From NCBI GenBank assembly GCA_934654775.1, contig CAKUGR010000008.1:58683-122682 (forward strand): a stretch of DNA of 64,000 nt, read 5' to 3'. The notes beneath the pieces are model-generated. The model worked only from the letters and a program-made list of their open reading frames with translations, did not search any database and was not told where the DNA came from. The position numbers and the translations under genes are program-made. Positions 48,090 to 56,185 of the stretch are shown here, piece by piece (the stretch's first letter is position 1; each line of letters begins with the position of its first letter). The stretch is from an uncultured Collinsella sp. (GTDB taxonomy: Bacteria; Actinomycetota; Coriobacteriia; Coriobacteriales; Coriobacteriaceae).

Positions 48090-48106
48090 CGCACTTAATT
48101 GTCCGT

Positions 48107-48176
48107 CCGGGGCTTACCCTTTCCCGCCCGCTCACGCGCTTCGCGAGGGTCGCGTTCGGCAAAGGGTAAGCCCCGG
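48107..48176. repeat. Palindrome with 16-bp arms and conserved tip
   Basis: CCGGGGCTTACCCTTT and its complement enclose CTCACGCGCTTCGCGAGGGT. The complement of this tip (GACCCTCGCGAAGCGCGTGA) matches the palindrome at 49213 in all but one base, while the arms differ. Confidence 0.82.
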
Positions 48177-48296
48177 GCTACGTTTGTGCGTTCTCGTTGG
48201 GTCTTGAGGGACGCTAAAAATGGACCGGGGTTGGGGCCGCCTCTTTGATGGGGCGGTTAAAGTGTGGTTCTCTGGTCTCATTATTTGGATTTTTCT

Positions 48297-48302
48297 TATA
48301 AT
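48297..48302 (+). promoter_or_regulatory. TATAAT -10 box
   Basis: A consensus -10 hexamer 26 bases before the start of the 48329 gene; no good -35 box is visible 16-18 bases upstream. Confidence 0.5.
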
Positions 48303-48328
48303 GGTGGGACCGTATTTTGGGGGTTGCC

Positions 48329-49024
48329 ATGGGACGACGTTCGTTTACCCTGTTGTTGGTGTTGGCTTTTGCCGTTGCCGGCGTGGGGGTTTGGCTGTTT
48401 GGGACCCTGATTGTCTCCGGCCCTAGCGGCGTTGAAGATGCGAAAAAAGTTGCCGACGTTGTTGCCTCGGTTCCCTTTCAGCTGGTCGAGGATGCTGCAA
48501 AGCCCGACGAGCAAACGCTTGATATCAAAGAAACTCCGTCGATTTTGGGTATCGGCAACTATCCGATGATCGAGCTGGGTGCCATGCGATATGCCAAAGA
48601 CCAAACCAAGATCCAACAGGCGATGCAGCTGCTGAATGGGCGATCGTTCAAGCGTTGGAACGGTCGGGCGGACTATGACCGAAAATATGGCCAGATGATC
48701 GGCGGCTACTATACCGATTTGGAGTTGTTCTCATCCGATGGCAAGAAGTTGGTTGGCGTCCATTACAACCCCGGTTTTGCACGAGCGGACGGTGGTGACG
48801 GCGTTTATCTGCAGGACGGCGGTGTCACCTACATACTCGAAGGCGACCAAAAGCCGGTGATCGATTTTTTGGACCGGTGCACGGGCGAAGCGCGCGTCCA
48901 AACATGCCTCCCCGATCCGCAGGCCGCCCGGGACAGCGGTTCAGCGCGAACTTGGCTCTTCGAAGACGAGGTTCCCGAACTGTCATCAAACCAAGAATCC
49001 ACCTCAAGCTCAGACGCCCGGTAA
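48329..49024 (+). CDS. Membrane-anchored exported protein, unknown
   Basis: A 231-aa protein started at 48329 (MGRRSFTLLLVLAFAVAGVG), with GGGGG five bases upstream. One N-terminal membrane helix (6-30) without a clear cleavage site is followed by an extracytoplasmic domain: IGNYPMIELGAMRYAKDQTK, YDRKYGQMIGGYYTDLEL, and LVGVHYNPGFARADGGDGVY. Two cysteines (RCTGEARVQTC) near the C-terminus could form a disulfide. I do not recognise the family. It has its own -10 box and sits between two hairpin repeats. Confidence 0.7.
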   Translation: MGRRSFTLLLVLAFAVAGVGVWLFGTLIVSGPSGVEDAKKVADVVASVPFQLVEDAAKPDEQTLDIKETPSILGIGNYPMIELGAMRYAKDQTKIQQAMQLLNGRSFKRWNGRADYDRKYGQMIGGYYTDLELFSSDGKKLVGVHYNPGFARADGGDGVYLQDGGVTYILEGDQKPVIDFLDRCTGEARVQTCLPDPQAARDSGSARTWLFEDEVPELSSNQESTSSSDAR

Positions 49025-49443
49025 GGCCTTCCAAGGAAAGCCCAGCCATTGGGAACAGATTCAATTGCCCGGGCATTTATATCTGTCCCAAACGACCGGT
49101 CATTCATTTACGTCCCCAATGAACAATTCAGCGCTCCCGCTCACGTGGCGAGAGTTTGAACTGACGTGTCGATATTTTGAGCATCGATAACCCTTTGCTG
49201 CACGTGCCTGTAGCCCCGGTCGGTCCTTTCCCTCGGGCGACCCTCGCGAAACGCGTGAGCCTGAGGGAAAGGACCGACCGGGGCGGCGAACCAAGAGCTC
49301 CTAAGGATTACCGTATCGTCACTCAGAAAATCTTATATATAGAGACTTAGATTTGTGTATAAGATCGTACAAAGCTGGCAACAATACTTCTCGAACAACG
49401 TGAAGCCGCCCCGTAGGGCGGCCGCCCCAAGAGAGGTGATTCC
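49025..49443. repeat. Gap upstream of clpB with 22-bp-arm palindrome
   Basis: No gene is seen. A perfect palindrome at 49213-49284 has arms starting GCCCCGGTCGGTCCTTTCCC around a tip GACCCTCGCGAAACGCGTGA. This tip recurs at 48107 and, in shortened form, at 1603. The clpB control element follows at 49328. Confidence 0.82.
49328..49363 (+). promoter_or_regulatory. clpB control element, candidate HspR operator
   Basis: AAATCT-N15-AGATTT (49328-49354) followed by TG TATAAG (49358-49363), an extended -10. Spacing and much of the sequence equal those before dnaK at 40968. Confidence 0.7.
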
Positions 49444-52071
49444 ATGAGAATCGATAAGCTAGCAATGACGTCGCGCGAGGCGTTGCAGACCGCCATGAGC
49501 ACGGCTGCCGATGCGCAGGCCGGCGCGGTGGAGCCGATTCACCTGCTGTCTGCCCTGCTCGGCGCCGGCGAGCGCAACATTTCCGTGATTATCGAGCGCA
49601 TTGGCGCCGATCCCGCCCAGCTCGCGCGCTCCACGCAGGATGCCATCGACCACGCGCCCAAGGTTTCGGGCGAGGGTCAGCAGATGGGCCTGTCTAACGA
49701 GCTCGTCCGCGTCATCGAAAAGGCCGAGAAGAAGGCCACCAAGATGGGCGACAGCTTTGTGGTGACCGAGCATCTGCTGATGGCACTTGCCGAGGACAAG
49801 GGCGAGGCCGGCCGCGTGTTGCGCGACGCAGGCGTCACCAAGGAGCGCATCGAGCAAGTCTACGAGGAGCTGCGCGGCGATGACCGCGTGACGTCTGCCG
49901 AGGACAAGACGCAGTTTGAGGCGCTGGAGCAGTACGGTCGCAACATCTGCGACCTGGCCCGCGCCGGCAAGCTCGACCCGGTCATCGGCCGTACCGATGA
50001 GATCCGCCGCACCATCCAGGTCCTGTCCCGCCGCACCAAGAACAACCCCGTGCTCATCGGCGAGCCGGGCGTGGGCAAGACGGCCATCGTCGAGGGTATC
50101 GCCCAGCGTATCGTGGCCGGCGACGTGCCGAGTACCCTGCGCGACCGCGACCTCATCGAGCTCGACATGAGCGCGCTGGTCGCCGGCGCCAAGTACCGCG
50201 GAGAGTTCGAGGATCGCTTAAAGGCCGTGCTCAAGGAAGTGCAGAAGTCCGAAGGCAAGGTCATCCTGTTCATCGATGAGCTACACACCATCGTGGGCGC
50301 GGGCGCTACTGAGGGCTCCATGGACGCCGGCAACATCCTGAAGCCGGCGCTTGCCCGTGGCGACCTGCACGCGATCGGCGCGACCACGCTCGATGAATAC
50401 CGCAAGTACATCGAGAAGGACGCGGCACTCGCCCGTCGTTTCCAGACCGTGATGGTCTCCGAGCCCACCGTCGAGGACACCATCTCGATCCTGCGTGGCC
50501 TCAAGGAGAAGTACGAGATCTTCCACGGCGTGCACATTACCGACGGTGCGCTCGTGGCGGCCGCCGACCTCTCCGATCGCTACATCGCCGACCGCTTCCT
50601 GCCCGACAAGGCCATCGACCTGGTCGATGAGGCGGCAAGCCGCCTGCGCATGGAGCTCGATAGCATGCCGGTCGAGATCGACGCCACCACGCGTCAGCTC
50701 ACCCAGCTGCAGATCGAGGAGCAGGCACTCATGAAGGAGACCGACGACGCCTCCAAGGAGCGTCTGGAGGCCTTGCGCCAGGAGATTGCCGAGGTCCAGG
50801 AAAAGCTCAACGTGCAAAAGGCCGGCTGGCTCAACCAAAAGAACGCCATCGACCACGTGCAGGAGCTCAAGGGCCAGCTCGACGAGGCCAGAAGCGAAGA
50901 GGAGCGCGCGACGCGCAACGGCGACCTGGGCCGTGCGTCCGAGCTGCGCTACTCCGTGATTCCGGGTTTGCAGCAGCAGATTCAGGATTCCGAGGCTGCG
51001 CTCGAGGCACAAAAGCAGCAGGACGGCGAAGGCCTCAACGAGCAGGTGACCTCCGACGAGATCGCCGAGGTCGTGAGCGCCTGGACCGGCGTGCCCGTTT
51101 CCAAGATGATGCAGGGCGAGCTCGACAAGCTGAAGGGCCTGGAGGGCGAGCTGCATAAGCGCGTCATCGGTCAGGACGAGGCCGTCTCCGCCGTCGCCGC
51201 GGCCGTGCGCCGCAGCCGTGCGGGTCTCTCCGATCCGGACAAGCCCATCGGCAGCTTCTTCTTCCTGGGCCCCACCGGCGTGGGCAAGACCGAGCTCGCC
51301 AAGGCGCTGGCCGAGTGCCTGTTCGACGATGAGCGCGCGCTCGTGCGTATCGACATGTCCGAGTACATGGAGAAGTTCAGCGTCCAACGTCTGATCGGTG
51401 CGCCTCCGGGATACGTGGGCTACGACGAGGGCGGCCAGCTCACCGAGGCCGTGCGCCGTCGTCCGTACTCCGTGATCTTGCTCGACGAGATGGAGAAGGC
51501 TCACCCGGATGTCTTCAACGTGCTGCTGCAGGTGCTTGACGACGGCCGTCTGACCGATGGCCAGGGTCGCCAGGTGTCCTTTAAGAACACAATCATCATC
51601 ATGACGTCCAACGTGGGCTCCAAGGCCATCGCCGACCTGTCCGGCAAGGACGAGGAAGAGATGCGCCATCAAGTCGATGCGGCCATGGCTCAGACTTTCC
51701 GTCCCGAGTTCCTCAACCGTATCGACGACATCGTGGTGTTCCATCCGCTCGGCATGGCGCAGATCGAGAAGATCGTCGACATCCAGCTCGCCGACGTCCG
51801 CGCACGTCTGGCCAAGGAGCGCATGACGCTTGCCATCACCCCGGCTGCCAAGCAGATGCTTGCCGTGGGCGGCCTGGACCCCGTGTTCGGTGCCCGTCCG
51901 CTCAAGCGTCTGGTCCAGCGCGAGGTCGTGGATGCCATCGCGGCCGCCATCATCGACGGTGCGGTGCACGAGGGCGATCAGGTGACGGTCGACGTCGACA
52001 AGGACGGCGGCTTTACCGTCGTGTGCGACAACACGCCGGCGGCCACCTACGAGGTCCCCGACGCCGAGTAG
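49444..52071 (+). CDS. clpB: Disaggregase ClpB (Hsp100)
   Basis: An 875-aa AAA+ chaperone. N-domain 1-145 (two Clp-N repeats), NBD1 with Walker [14 protein letters not shown] (about 207) and Walker [17 protein letters not shown], a coiled-coil middle domain at about 400-540, NBD2 with [16 protein letters not shown] (about 610) and [17 protein letters not shown]. The middle domain marks it as ClpB rather than ClpC or ClpA. It works with DnaK/DnaJ/GrpE to reactivate aggregates. The promoter shares an element with dnaK. Confidence 0.97.
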   Translation: MRIDKLAMTSREALQTAMSTAADAQAGAVEPIHLLSALLGAGERNISVIIERIGADPAQLARSTQDAIDHAPKVSGEGQQMGLSNELVRVIEKAEKKATKMGDSFVVTEHLLMALAEDKGEAGRVLRDAGVTKERIEQVYEELRGDDRVTSAEDKTQFEALEQYGRNICDLARAGKLDPVIGRTDEIRRTIQVLSRRTKNNPVLIGEPGVGKTAIVEGIAQRIVAGDVPSTLRDRDLIELDMSALVAGAKYRGEFEDRLKAVLKEVQKSEGKVILFIDELHTIVGAGATEGSMDAGNILKPALARGDLHAIGATTLDEYRKYIEKDAALARRFQTVMVSEPTVEDTISILRGLKEKYEIFHGVHITDGALVAAADLSDRYIADRFLPDKAIDLVDEAASRLRMELDSMPVEIDATTRQLTQLQIEEQALMKETDDASKERLEALRQEIAEVQEKLNVQKAGWLNQKNAIDHVQELKGQLDEARSEEERATRNGDLGRASELRYSVIPGLQQQIQDSEAALEAQKQQDGEGLNEQVTSDEIAEVVSAWTGVPVSKMMQGELDKLKGLEGELHKRVIGQDEAVSAVAAAVRRSRAGLSDPDKPIGSFFFLGPTGVGKTELAKALAECLFDDERALVRIDMSEYMEKFSVQRLIGAPPGYVGYDEGGQLTEAVRRRPYSVILLDEMEKAHPDVFNVLLQVLDDGRLTDGQGRQVSFKNTIIIMTSNVGSKAIADLSGKDEEEMRHQVDAAMAQTFRPEFLNRIDDIVVFHPLGMAQIEKIVDIQLADVRARLAKERMTLAITPAAKQMLAVGGLDPVFGARPLKRLVQREVVDAIAAAIIDGAVHEGDQVTVDVDKDGGFTVVCDNTPAATYEVPDAE

Positions 52072-52114
52072 ATTTTGGGGCCGGCTTTAAAACCGCCCCT
52101 CATCGCAAAACGCC

Positions 52115-52151
52115 AAGGGCGGCGGATCCAATTGGGTCCGCCGCCCTTTTT
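52115..52151 (+). terminator. Terminator after clpB
   Basis: AAGGGCGGCGGA pairs with TCCGCCGCCCTT, followed by TTTTT. Confidence 0.92.
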
Positions 52152-52203
52152 CGTGCGACAATCGATGATGCTGAACATGAGCACATGGCAAGGAGATATG
52201 CAG

Positions 52204-52386
52204 ATGAAAGACGAGACCAAGACGAACGTGCCAGCGCCCACCGCACCCAAGCCCGCGCCTAGGCCGGAGTCCAAGCCGCGCGACCCCTTCATTCGTGCCG
52301 AGAACGAGGACGACGACGGCTACGATCCCTACAGCGATCGCCGTCCCGAGCGCGAGCCAATGTTCGAAGCCGACCCCTGGCGCTGA
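52204..52386 (+). CDS. Small acidic Pro-rich protein, unknown
   Basis: A 60-aa protein. The ATG at 52204 (MKDETKTNVPAPTAPKPAPR) lies seven bases after AAGGAGA; the ATG at 52198 is too close to it. The first part is Pro/Ala/Lys-rich and the second acidic (AENEDDDGYDPYSDRR). It is low-complexity and probably disordered. It has no recognisable family and sits between the clpB terminator and a hairpin repeat. Good ribosome site and codon use support a real gene. Confidence 0.6.
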   Translation: MKDETKTNVPAPTAPKPAPRPESKPRDPFIRAENEDDDGYDPYSDRRPEREPMFEADPWR

Positions 52387-52410
52387 GTGCCACCCAAAAG
52401 GCCACCAATA

Positions 52411-52477
52411 AGCTGCGGTGAAATAGGGACTGTTTTGCGGTTTGGCCAGCAAAAACAGCCCCTATTTCACCGCAACT
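52411..52477. repeat. Dispersed hairpin repeat (CTGCGGTGAAATAG family), copy 3
   Basis: Twenty-six-base arms with a few mismatches. Outer part equals the repeats at 6598 and 40140; the inner arm differs (GGGACTGTTTT) but still pairs (AAAACAGCCCC). Confidence 0.8.
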
Positions 52478-52518
52478 GCGTTAGGGACGTGGGTGTTGGG
52501 CGGCTGTTTTTGGGTCGG

Positions 52519-54018
52519 CTAGTCCTGGGCCTTGATGCTCGGCAGGAGAATCTGGGCGAGGTAGTCGGTCTCGAGTTTGGTCGCGGCGTCGGCCTTGCCG
52601 TCTTTGCCGACCAGTACGTTCTTGATCTGGCTATACGTATAGCGGTTGCCGGTCGTGAGCTCGACAAGCTCGATGGCCGTGTCCATGGGGTAGGTTGACA
52701 CGGGATTCTGCGTCCGTCCGTTGATGGTCTGGGGCACCACGTACGGATAGACGGGGCCGCTGGCGTAGACGGTATAACCGTTGCCTAGATTGGCCGCACC
52801 CAAAACTGTATCGCCCTCATCGGGCGTAAAGCTCTCGCCGTCGCGCACCGCGACAAGGGTCACGAGCGGCGTGTTGGTGTCGCCGTCCAGATAAATGCAC
52901 AGCGTGCTGCCGTTTTGCCAGGTCGCGACCTTGCCATACCACTCAACCGGAATATCGAGCTGATACAGATTCGTCGCCTTGTGTCGAGCGTCGGCATCGC
53001 GGGCGGACTGTGCCTCGCTTGCGCTTACGGCGTTGACGGCGGCATCACGGCGCGTAATTGCGGCCTGCTGAAGTATCTTGGCGGCAGCAGCGGAGCTCGC
53101 ACCGCCCTCCTCGGCATACTTGGCGGCGGCATCGATCTGGTCGTCAGTCACCGTGTCAGCCGAAGGCACCTTGAGCTTAAAGATGGCCTCACCGCGCAAA
53201 TCCTGTCCGTCGCTTTTGATAGTGACCTGCGCCTTGGTCGTCGGGACGGTGTAGATGGTGCCGTCCGCCGCGATGGGGGAGGCGGCGATGGAGAACGTGT
53301 AATCACCGGGCAGCAGCTTAATGCCGCGACCGTGCTCATCAACGTAGAGCGTCTCGCTCACGGACGAACCGTCGGAATCCTGGCCATTCACCTGCACGGG
53401 AATCTTGGAGCCAGTTGAGCAGTCGAGGCCTGCGGCATGTACGCCAATCTGCACCGACATCATCGTGTGCGCATTGGCAGCGGCAACGGCAGCCTGTTCC
53501 TGTTGGTATCCGGTCCATGCGGCGTAGCCTGCGCCGCCGGCGACAAGCGCGACGGCCACAACGCCGGCCACCATCAGATTGCGGCGCTTGGGCGACATTT
53601 TGCGATGGCGAATCTCGGCCTCGCGTGCCGAGGGAACGGACGGTAGGGGAATATCGCCCATGGCGATGGTCTCGTCCACGGCGGGCGCAGAGCCCAAGCC
53701 GGGGAGTTCGCGGGTCAGCGAATCCTCGGCCGGCAAGCTATCGAGCAGGACAGTTTCCTCGCTTGCGCCGGATTCGGGCTGGTCGTCCGCCTCGCCTTCG
53801 GAGCTCACGTGGTCGGCCTCGTCTTCGGCTGCCTCAACACTATCGTCTGCGTCCCGATCATCGGGTTGCGTCTCGTCGTCCGTCTTGCCCTGCGCGTCGG
53901 CCCCCGCATCGTCAAACGCAATCTCGCCCAGCGCGATCCGGTCGAGGCTCTCCAGGGCCTCGGCATACGCTTCTGCATCTTGAGCCGCATCCTCGCGGCC
54001 CATCGTCTCATCGCTCAT
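52519..54018 (-). CDS. Bitopic membrane protein with long acidic cytoplasmic tail
   Basis: A 499-aa protein. The start at 54018 (MSDETMGREDAAQD) has GGGGGA upstream. Residues 1-140 are strongly acidic and low-complexity, ending in a basic patch (HRKMSPKRRN). One membrane helix follows (148-168), then about 330 extracytoplasmic residues with a likely beta-sandwich (YVDEHGRGIKLLPGDYTFSI) and a Cys-containing domain (WQNGSTLCIYLDGDTNTPLV). The layout recalls zinc-ribbon or FHA-type actinobacterial surface sensors, but no family is recognised. Probably monocistronic. Confidence 0.7.
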   Translation of the reverse strand: MSDETMGREDAAQDAEAYAEALESLDRIALGEIAFDDAGADAQGKTDDETQPDDRDADDSVEAAEDEADHVSSEGEADDQPESGASEETVLLDSLPAEDSLTRELPGLGSAPAVDETIAMGDIPLPSVPSAREAEIRHRKMSPKRRNLMVAGVVAVALVAGGAGYAAWTGYQQEQAAVAAANAHTMMSVQIGVHAAGLDCSTGSKIPVQVNGQDSDGSSVSETLYVDEHGRGIKLLPGDYTFSIAASPIAADGTIYTVPTTKAQVTIKSDGQDLRGEAIFKLKVPSADTVTDDQIDAAAKYAEEGGASSAAAAKILQQAAITRRDAAVNAVSASEAQSARDADARHKATNLYQLDIPVEWYGKVATWQNGSTLCIYLDGDTNTPLVTLVAVRDGESFTPDEGDTVLGAANLGNGYTVYASGPVYPYVVPQTINGRTQNPVSTYPMDTAIELVELTTGNRYTYSQIKNVLVGKDGKADAATKLETDYLAQILLPSIKAQD

Positions 54019-54137
54019 ATATCCCCCAATGCAATATCGGCTCAACACTGTACCCAAAATCGGTGCCATATAGAGCCGCCGCGCAATTTGAAACCCAATT
54101 TAATTTGAGAGCAAGCCCGGTCCAAAATTGCGGCAAC

Positions 54138-54178
54138 AAAAAGCCCCCGGAACGCGAACGAATCGCGTTCTGGGGGCT
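54138..54178 (-). terminator. Terminator of the DUF5692 gene
   Basis: AGCCCCCGGAACGCG pairs with CGCGTTCTGGGGGCT; on the minus strand it ends in TTTTT. Confidence 0.88.
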
Positions 54179-54244
54179 GTGCGAGGCATGGATCGAAAGC
54201 CGGGCAAGTGGGACTATGCCCACGTGCCGACGACGACCAATACG

Positions 54245-55252
54245 TTACTCGGCGTGCGCGTAATCCACCTTGGCGCGGCGGGCGGTCGCCTTCTCCCAAT
54301 CGCTGGTGCCCTCAAAGACATCCTGCTTGTAGGGGTTGCGGCCGAGCTTCTTGGCGCGGTAGACGATGTAGATGATCGCGGCGATGTTGGCGATCAGCGC
54401 GGCAATCGAGACCGCGGTGGCAGCGGCGGGGTCGAGCGTAGAGTGCGTTACAAAGATGGACTCCTCCTGGAAGTAGGGGAACACCTGGGCAAACATGCAC
54501 CAAATGGCCAGCGTAAAGGCGCGGTTCTGAATCCAGCCGCCCTTGTTCCAGATAAAGGCGGCGACGGTGGGCGCCAGCAGCAGCGCAAAGCCGCAGAACC
54601 AGGAGTGGGTGGGCAGGCAGTTGTAGGTGTAGCAGAAGTTCCAGATATCGTAGGCGATGATGTAGACCCAGGTCATGTCGGGCCACAGCATGTCGGTCTT
54701 GTCCTCGGAGGCGTAGACGCTCCACCAGCCGGTCATGCAGAAGATGTTGATGATGCCGGCGATGCCGTTGAACACATTGTTCCAGCCGGCGAGCTGCGTG
54801 GCGCCCTCGGAGGTGACCCAGGTGGACTCGCCCAGGACAAAGAAGTGATAGGCGCTCTCAAAGTCGGACACGACGGCGATCATGATGTTGATGGCGACGA
54901 TCACAAACGGCCATGCGCGGAACCAGTGCGCCTTGCCGATCTTGCCCCACTGGTACTTAATGGCGATGAAGCCCCAGCAACCGGCCAACGCCGCGTAGAC
55001 CTTGGCGTAGTGGAACCAGCTGTTCTGGTACACATGGGTGGGGTTGGTGAGCGCCCACTCGGCGCCCTGCGAAACGCCGACGGCGATGGCGACGCAGTAG
55101 ATGGTCATGGCCAGTGGGGCCACGCCAAAGATGATGGCCGCGCCGAGCTTGGTGCGGCGGCCGACCTCGTTGAGCACGATCAGGCCAACAAAGACCATGG
55201 CCCAGCCAGCCCAGTGGATAAGGGTATCGCTACCCCAAACATCGAACAGCAT
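54245..55252 (-). CDS. DUF5692-like polytopic membrane protein
   Basis: A 335-aa protein with about nine membrane segments, rich in Trp and aromatic residues (WAGWAMVFVGLIVLNEVGRR; DMTWVYIIAYDIWNFCYTYN; CLPTHSWFCGFALLLAP). It matches my recollection of the DUF5692 family of Coriobacteriia and Clostridia; function is unknown. Its distribution and the nearby Fe-S flavoprotein hint at a redox- or steroid-related role, but this is inference. It lies 63 bases downstream of the TetR gene and is probably in its operon, with a strong terminator after it. Confidence 0.7.
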   Translation of the reverse strand: MLFDVWGSDTLIHWAGWAMVFVGLIVLNEVGRRTKLGAAIIFGVAPLAMTIYCVAIAVGVSQGAEWALTNPTHVYQNSWFHYAKVYAALAGCWGFIAIKYQWGKIGKAHWFRAWPFVIVAINIMIAVVSDFESAYHFFVLGESTWVTSEGATQLAGWNNVFNGIAGIINIFCMTGWWSVYASEDKTDMLWPDMTWVYIIAYDIWNFCYTYNCLPTHSWFCGFALLLAPTVAAFIWNKGGWIQNRAFTLAIWCMFAQVFPYFQEESIFVTHSTLDPAAATAVSIAALIANIAAIIYIVYRAKKLGRNPYKQDVFEGTSDWEKATARRAKVDYAHAE

Positions 55253-55315
55253 GCTGCTCTCCTTTCACAAGCCCGCGGCCCCTCTTCCGATCGCGGGCAG
55301 TTTGGCCAAATGTCG

Positions 55316-55996
55316 TCAGTTCCCGGGCCTGCGCTCGGGATACTTGGCGGTGTAGCCCTCGATGTGGAGCGTCGAGGCGATGATTTCCTTGACCGTCTCG
55401 TCGGGCACATCGGGATGCGTGCGGATATACATCAACAGCCCCATGATGAGGGTGTAGAACGTTTCGTAGACATGGTCGATGCGTAGCTCATGATGGGCGA
55501 CAAAATCCACCACGGTGGTGTCGCAGATGTACTGCGCCACGCGCTGGACCACGTTGTGCAGAAAGCCGCCGTAGAGCGCGCCGCTGCTGGAAGTCAGCGT
55601 GTGTGGCAGCTCGTGGCCGCTGGCGACCAGGCGCTTAAAGAGCGGGGCGACGGTGTCGAGCGCGCCTTCGATATCGCCAACGGTGCGGCTGGCGTTCCAC
55701 TGCTCGAGCTCGGAGATAAAGCCGTCGATCGCCTCGTCCATAACGGCGGTGACGGCGGCGTCCATATCGGCAAAGTAGTGGTAGAACAGCGAACGCGTGC
55801 AGCCGGCCCGCTTGGTCACGGCCGATACCGAAAGGTGGGATACACCCAGCTCGGAGCTTACGGTGCGCACGGCATCGAGGATCTCGCGGCGGCGTTCGTC
55901 ACCCGTCAGGCGCTTTGCCGCGCCGTCGGCTGTCGCGGCGGCATCGACGGCGGGGACAGCATCGACCACGGAGGTATCTGCCGTGTTGTTGCTCAT
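55316..55996 (-). CDS. TetR-family regulator
   Basis: A 226-aa regulator with an Ala-rich N-terminal tail of about 30 residues, then a TetR helix-turn-helix (VRTVSSELGVSHLSVSAV, TKRAGCTRSLFYHYFADMD). AAAGGCGG precedes the ATG. Two 15-bp palindromes with TTGAC/GTCAA half-sites lie between it and the divergent flavoprotein gene. It likely controls both itself plus the DUF5692 gene and the flavoprotein. The ligand is unknown. Confidence 0.87.
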   Translation of the reverse strand: MSNNTADTSVVDAVPAVDAAATADGAAKRLTGDERRREILDAVRTVSSELGVSHLSVSAVTKRAGCTRSLFYHYFADMDAAVTAVMDEAIDGFISELEQWNASRTVGDIEGALDTVAPLFKRLVASGHELPHTLTSSSGALYGGFLHNVVQRVAQYICDTTVVDFVAHHELRIDHVYETFYTLIMGLLMYIRTHPDVPDETVKEIIASTLHIEGYTAKYPERRPGN

Positions 55997-56054
55997 GTTT
56001 TGCCGCCTTTCGTCCTCTTTTGCCCAACCGTTCGCCTAACAGTCTTGAATATTG

Positions 56055-56092
56055 TTGACGGTTCGTCAATACTATTTTTGACACAATGTCAA
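56055..56092. promoter_or_regulatory. Paired 15-bp operators, TTGAC-N5-GTCAA
   Basis: TTGACGGTTCGTCAA (56055-56069) and TTGACACAATGTCAA (56078-56092) have the same half-sites with centres 23 bases apart, placing both on nearly the same helix face. They stand between the TetR gene and the flavoprotein gene. Confidence 0.78.
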
Positions 56093-56185
56093 CAATGGCG
56101 GGTGAACGGCATGGGGGCATGCCCGACCTGCAAAAAAAGAGGGGCGCTGCGGCCTCGTCGGGCTGCGGCAAGAGAAGGGACAACC

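Noticed and set aside
55490..56185. A 232-residue N-terminal extension of the Fe-S flavoprotein
   Set aside because: It is antisense to the TetR gene and crosses the paired operators; the ATG at 56186 has a proper ribosome site.
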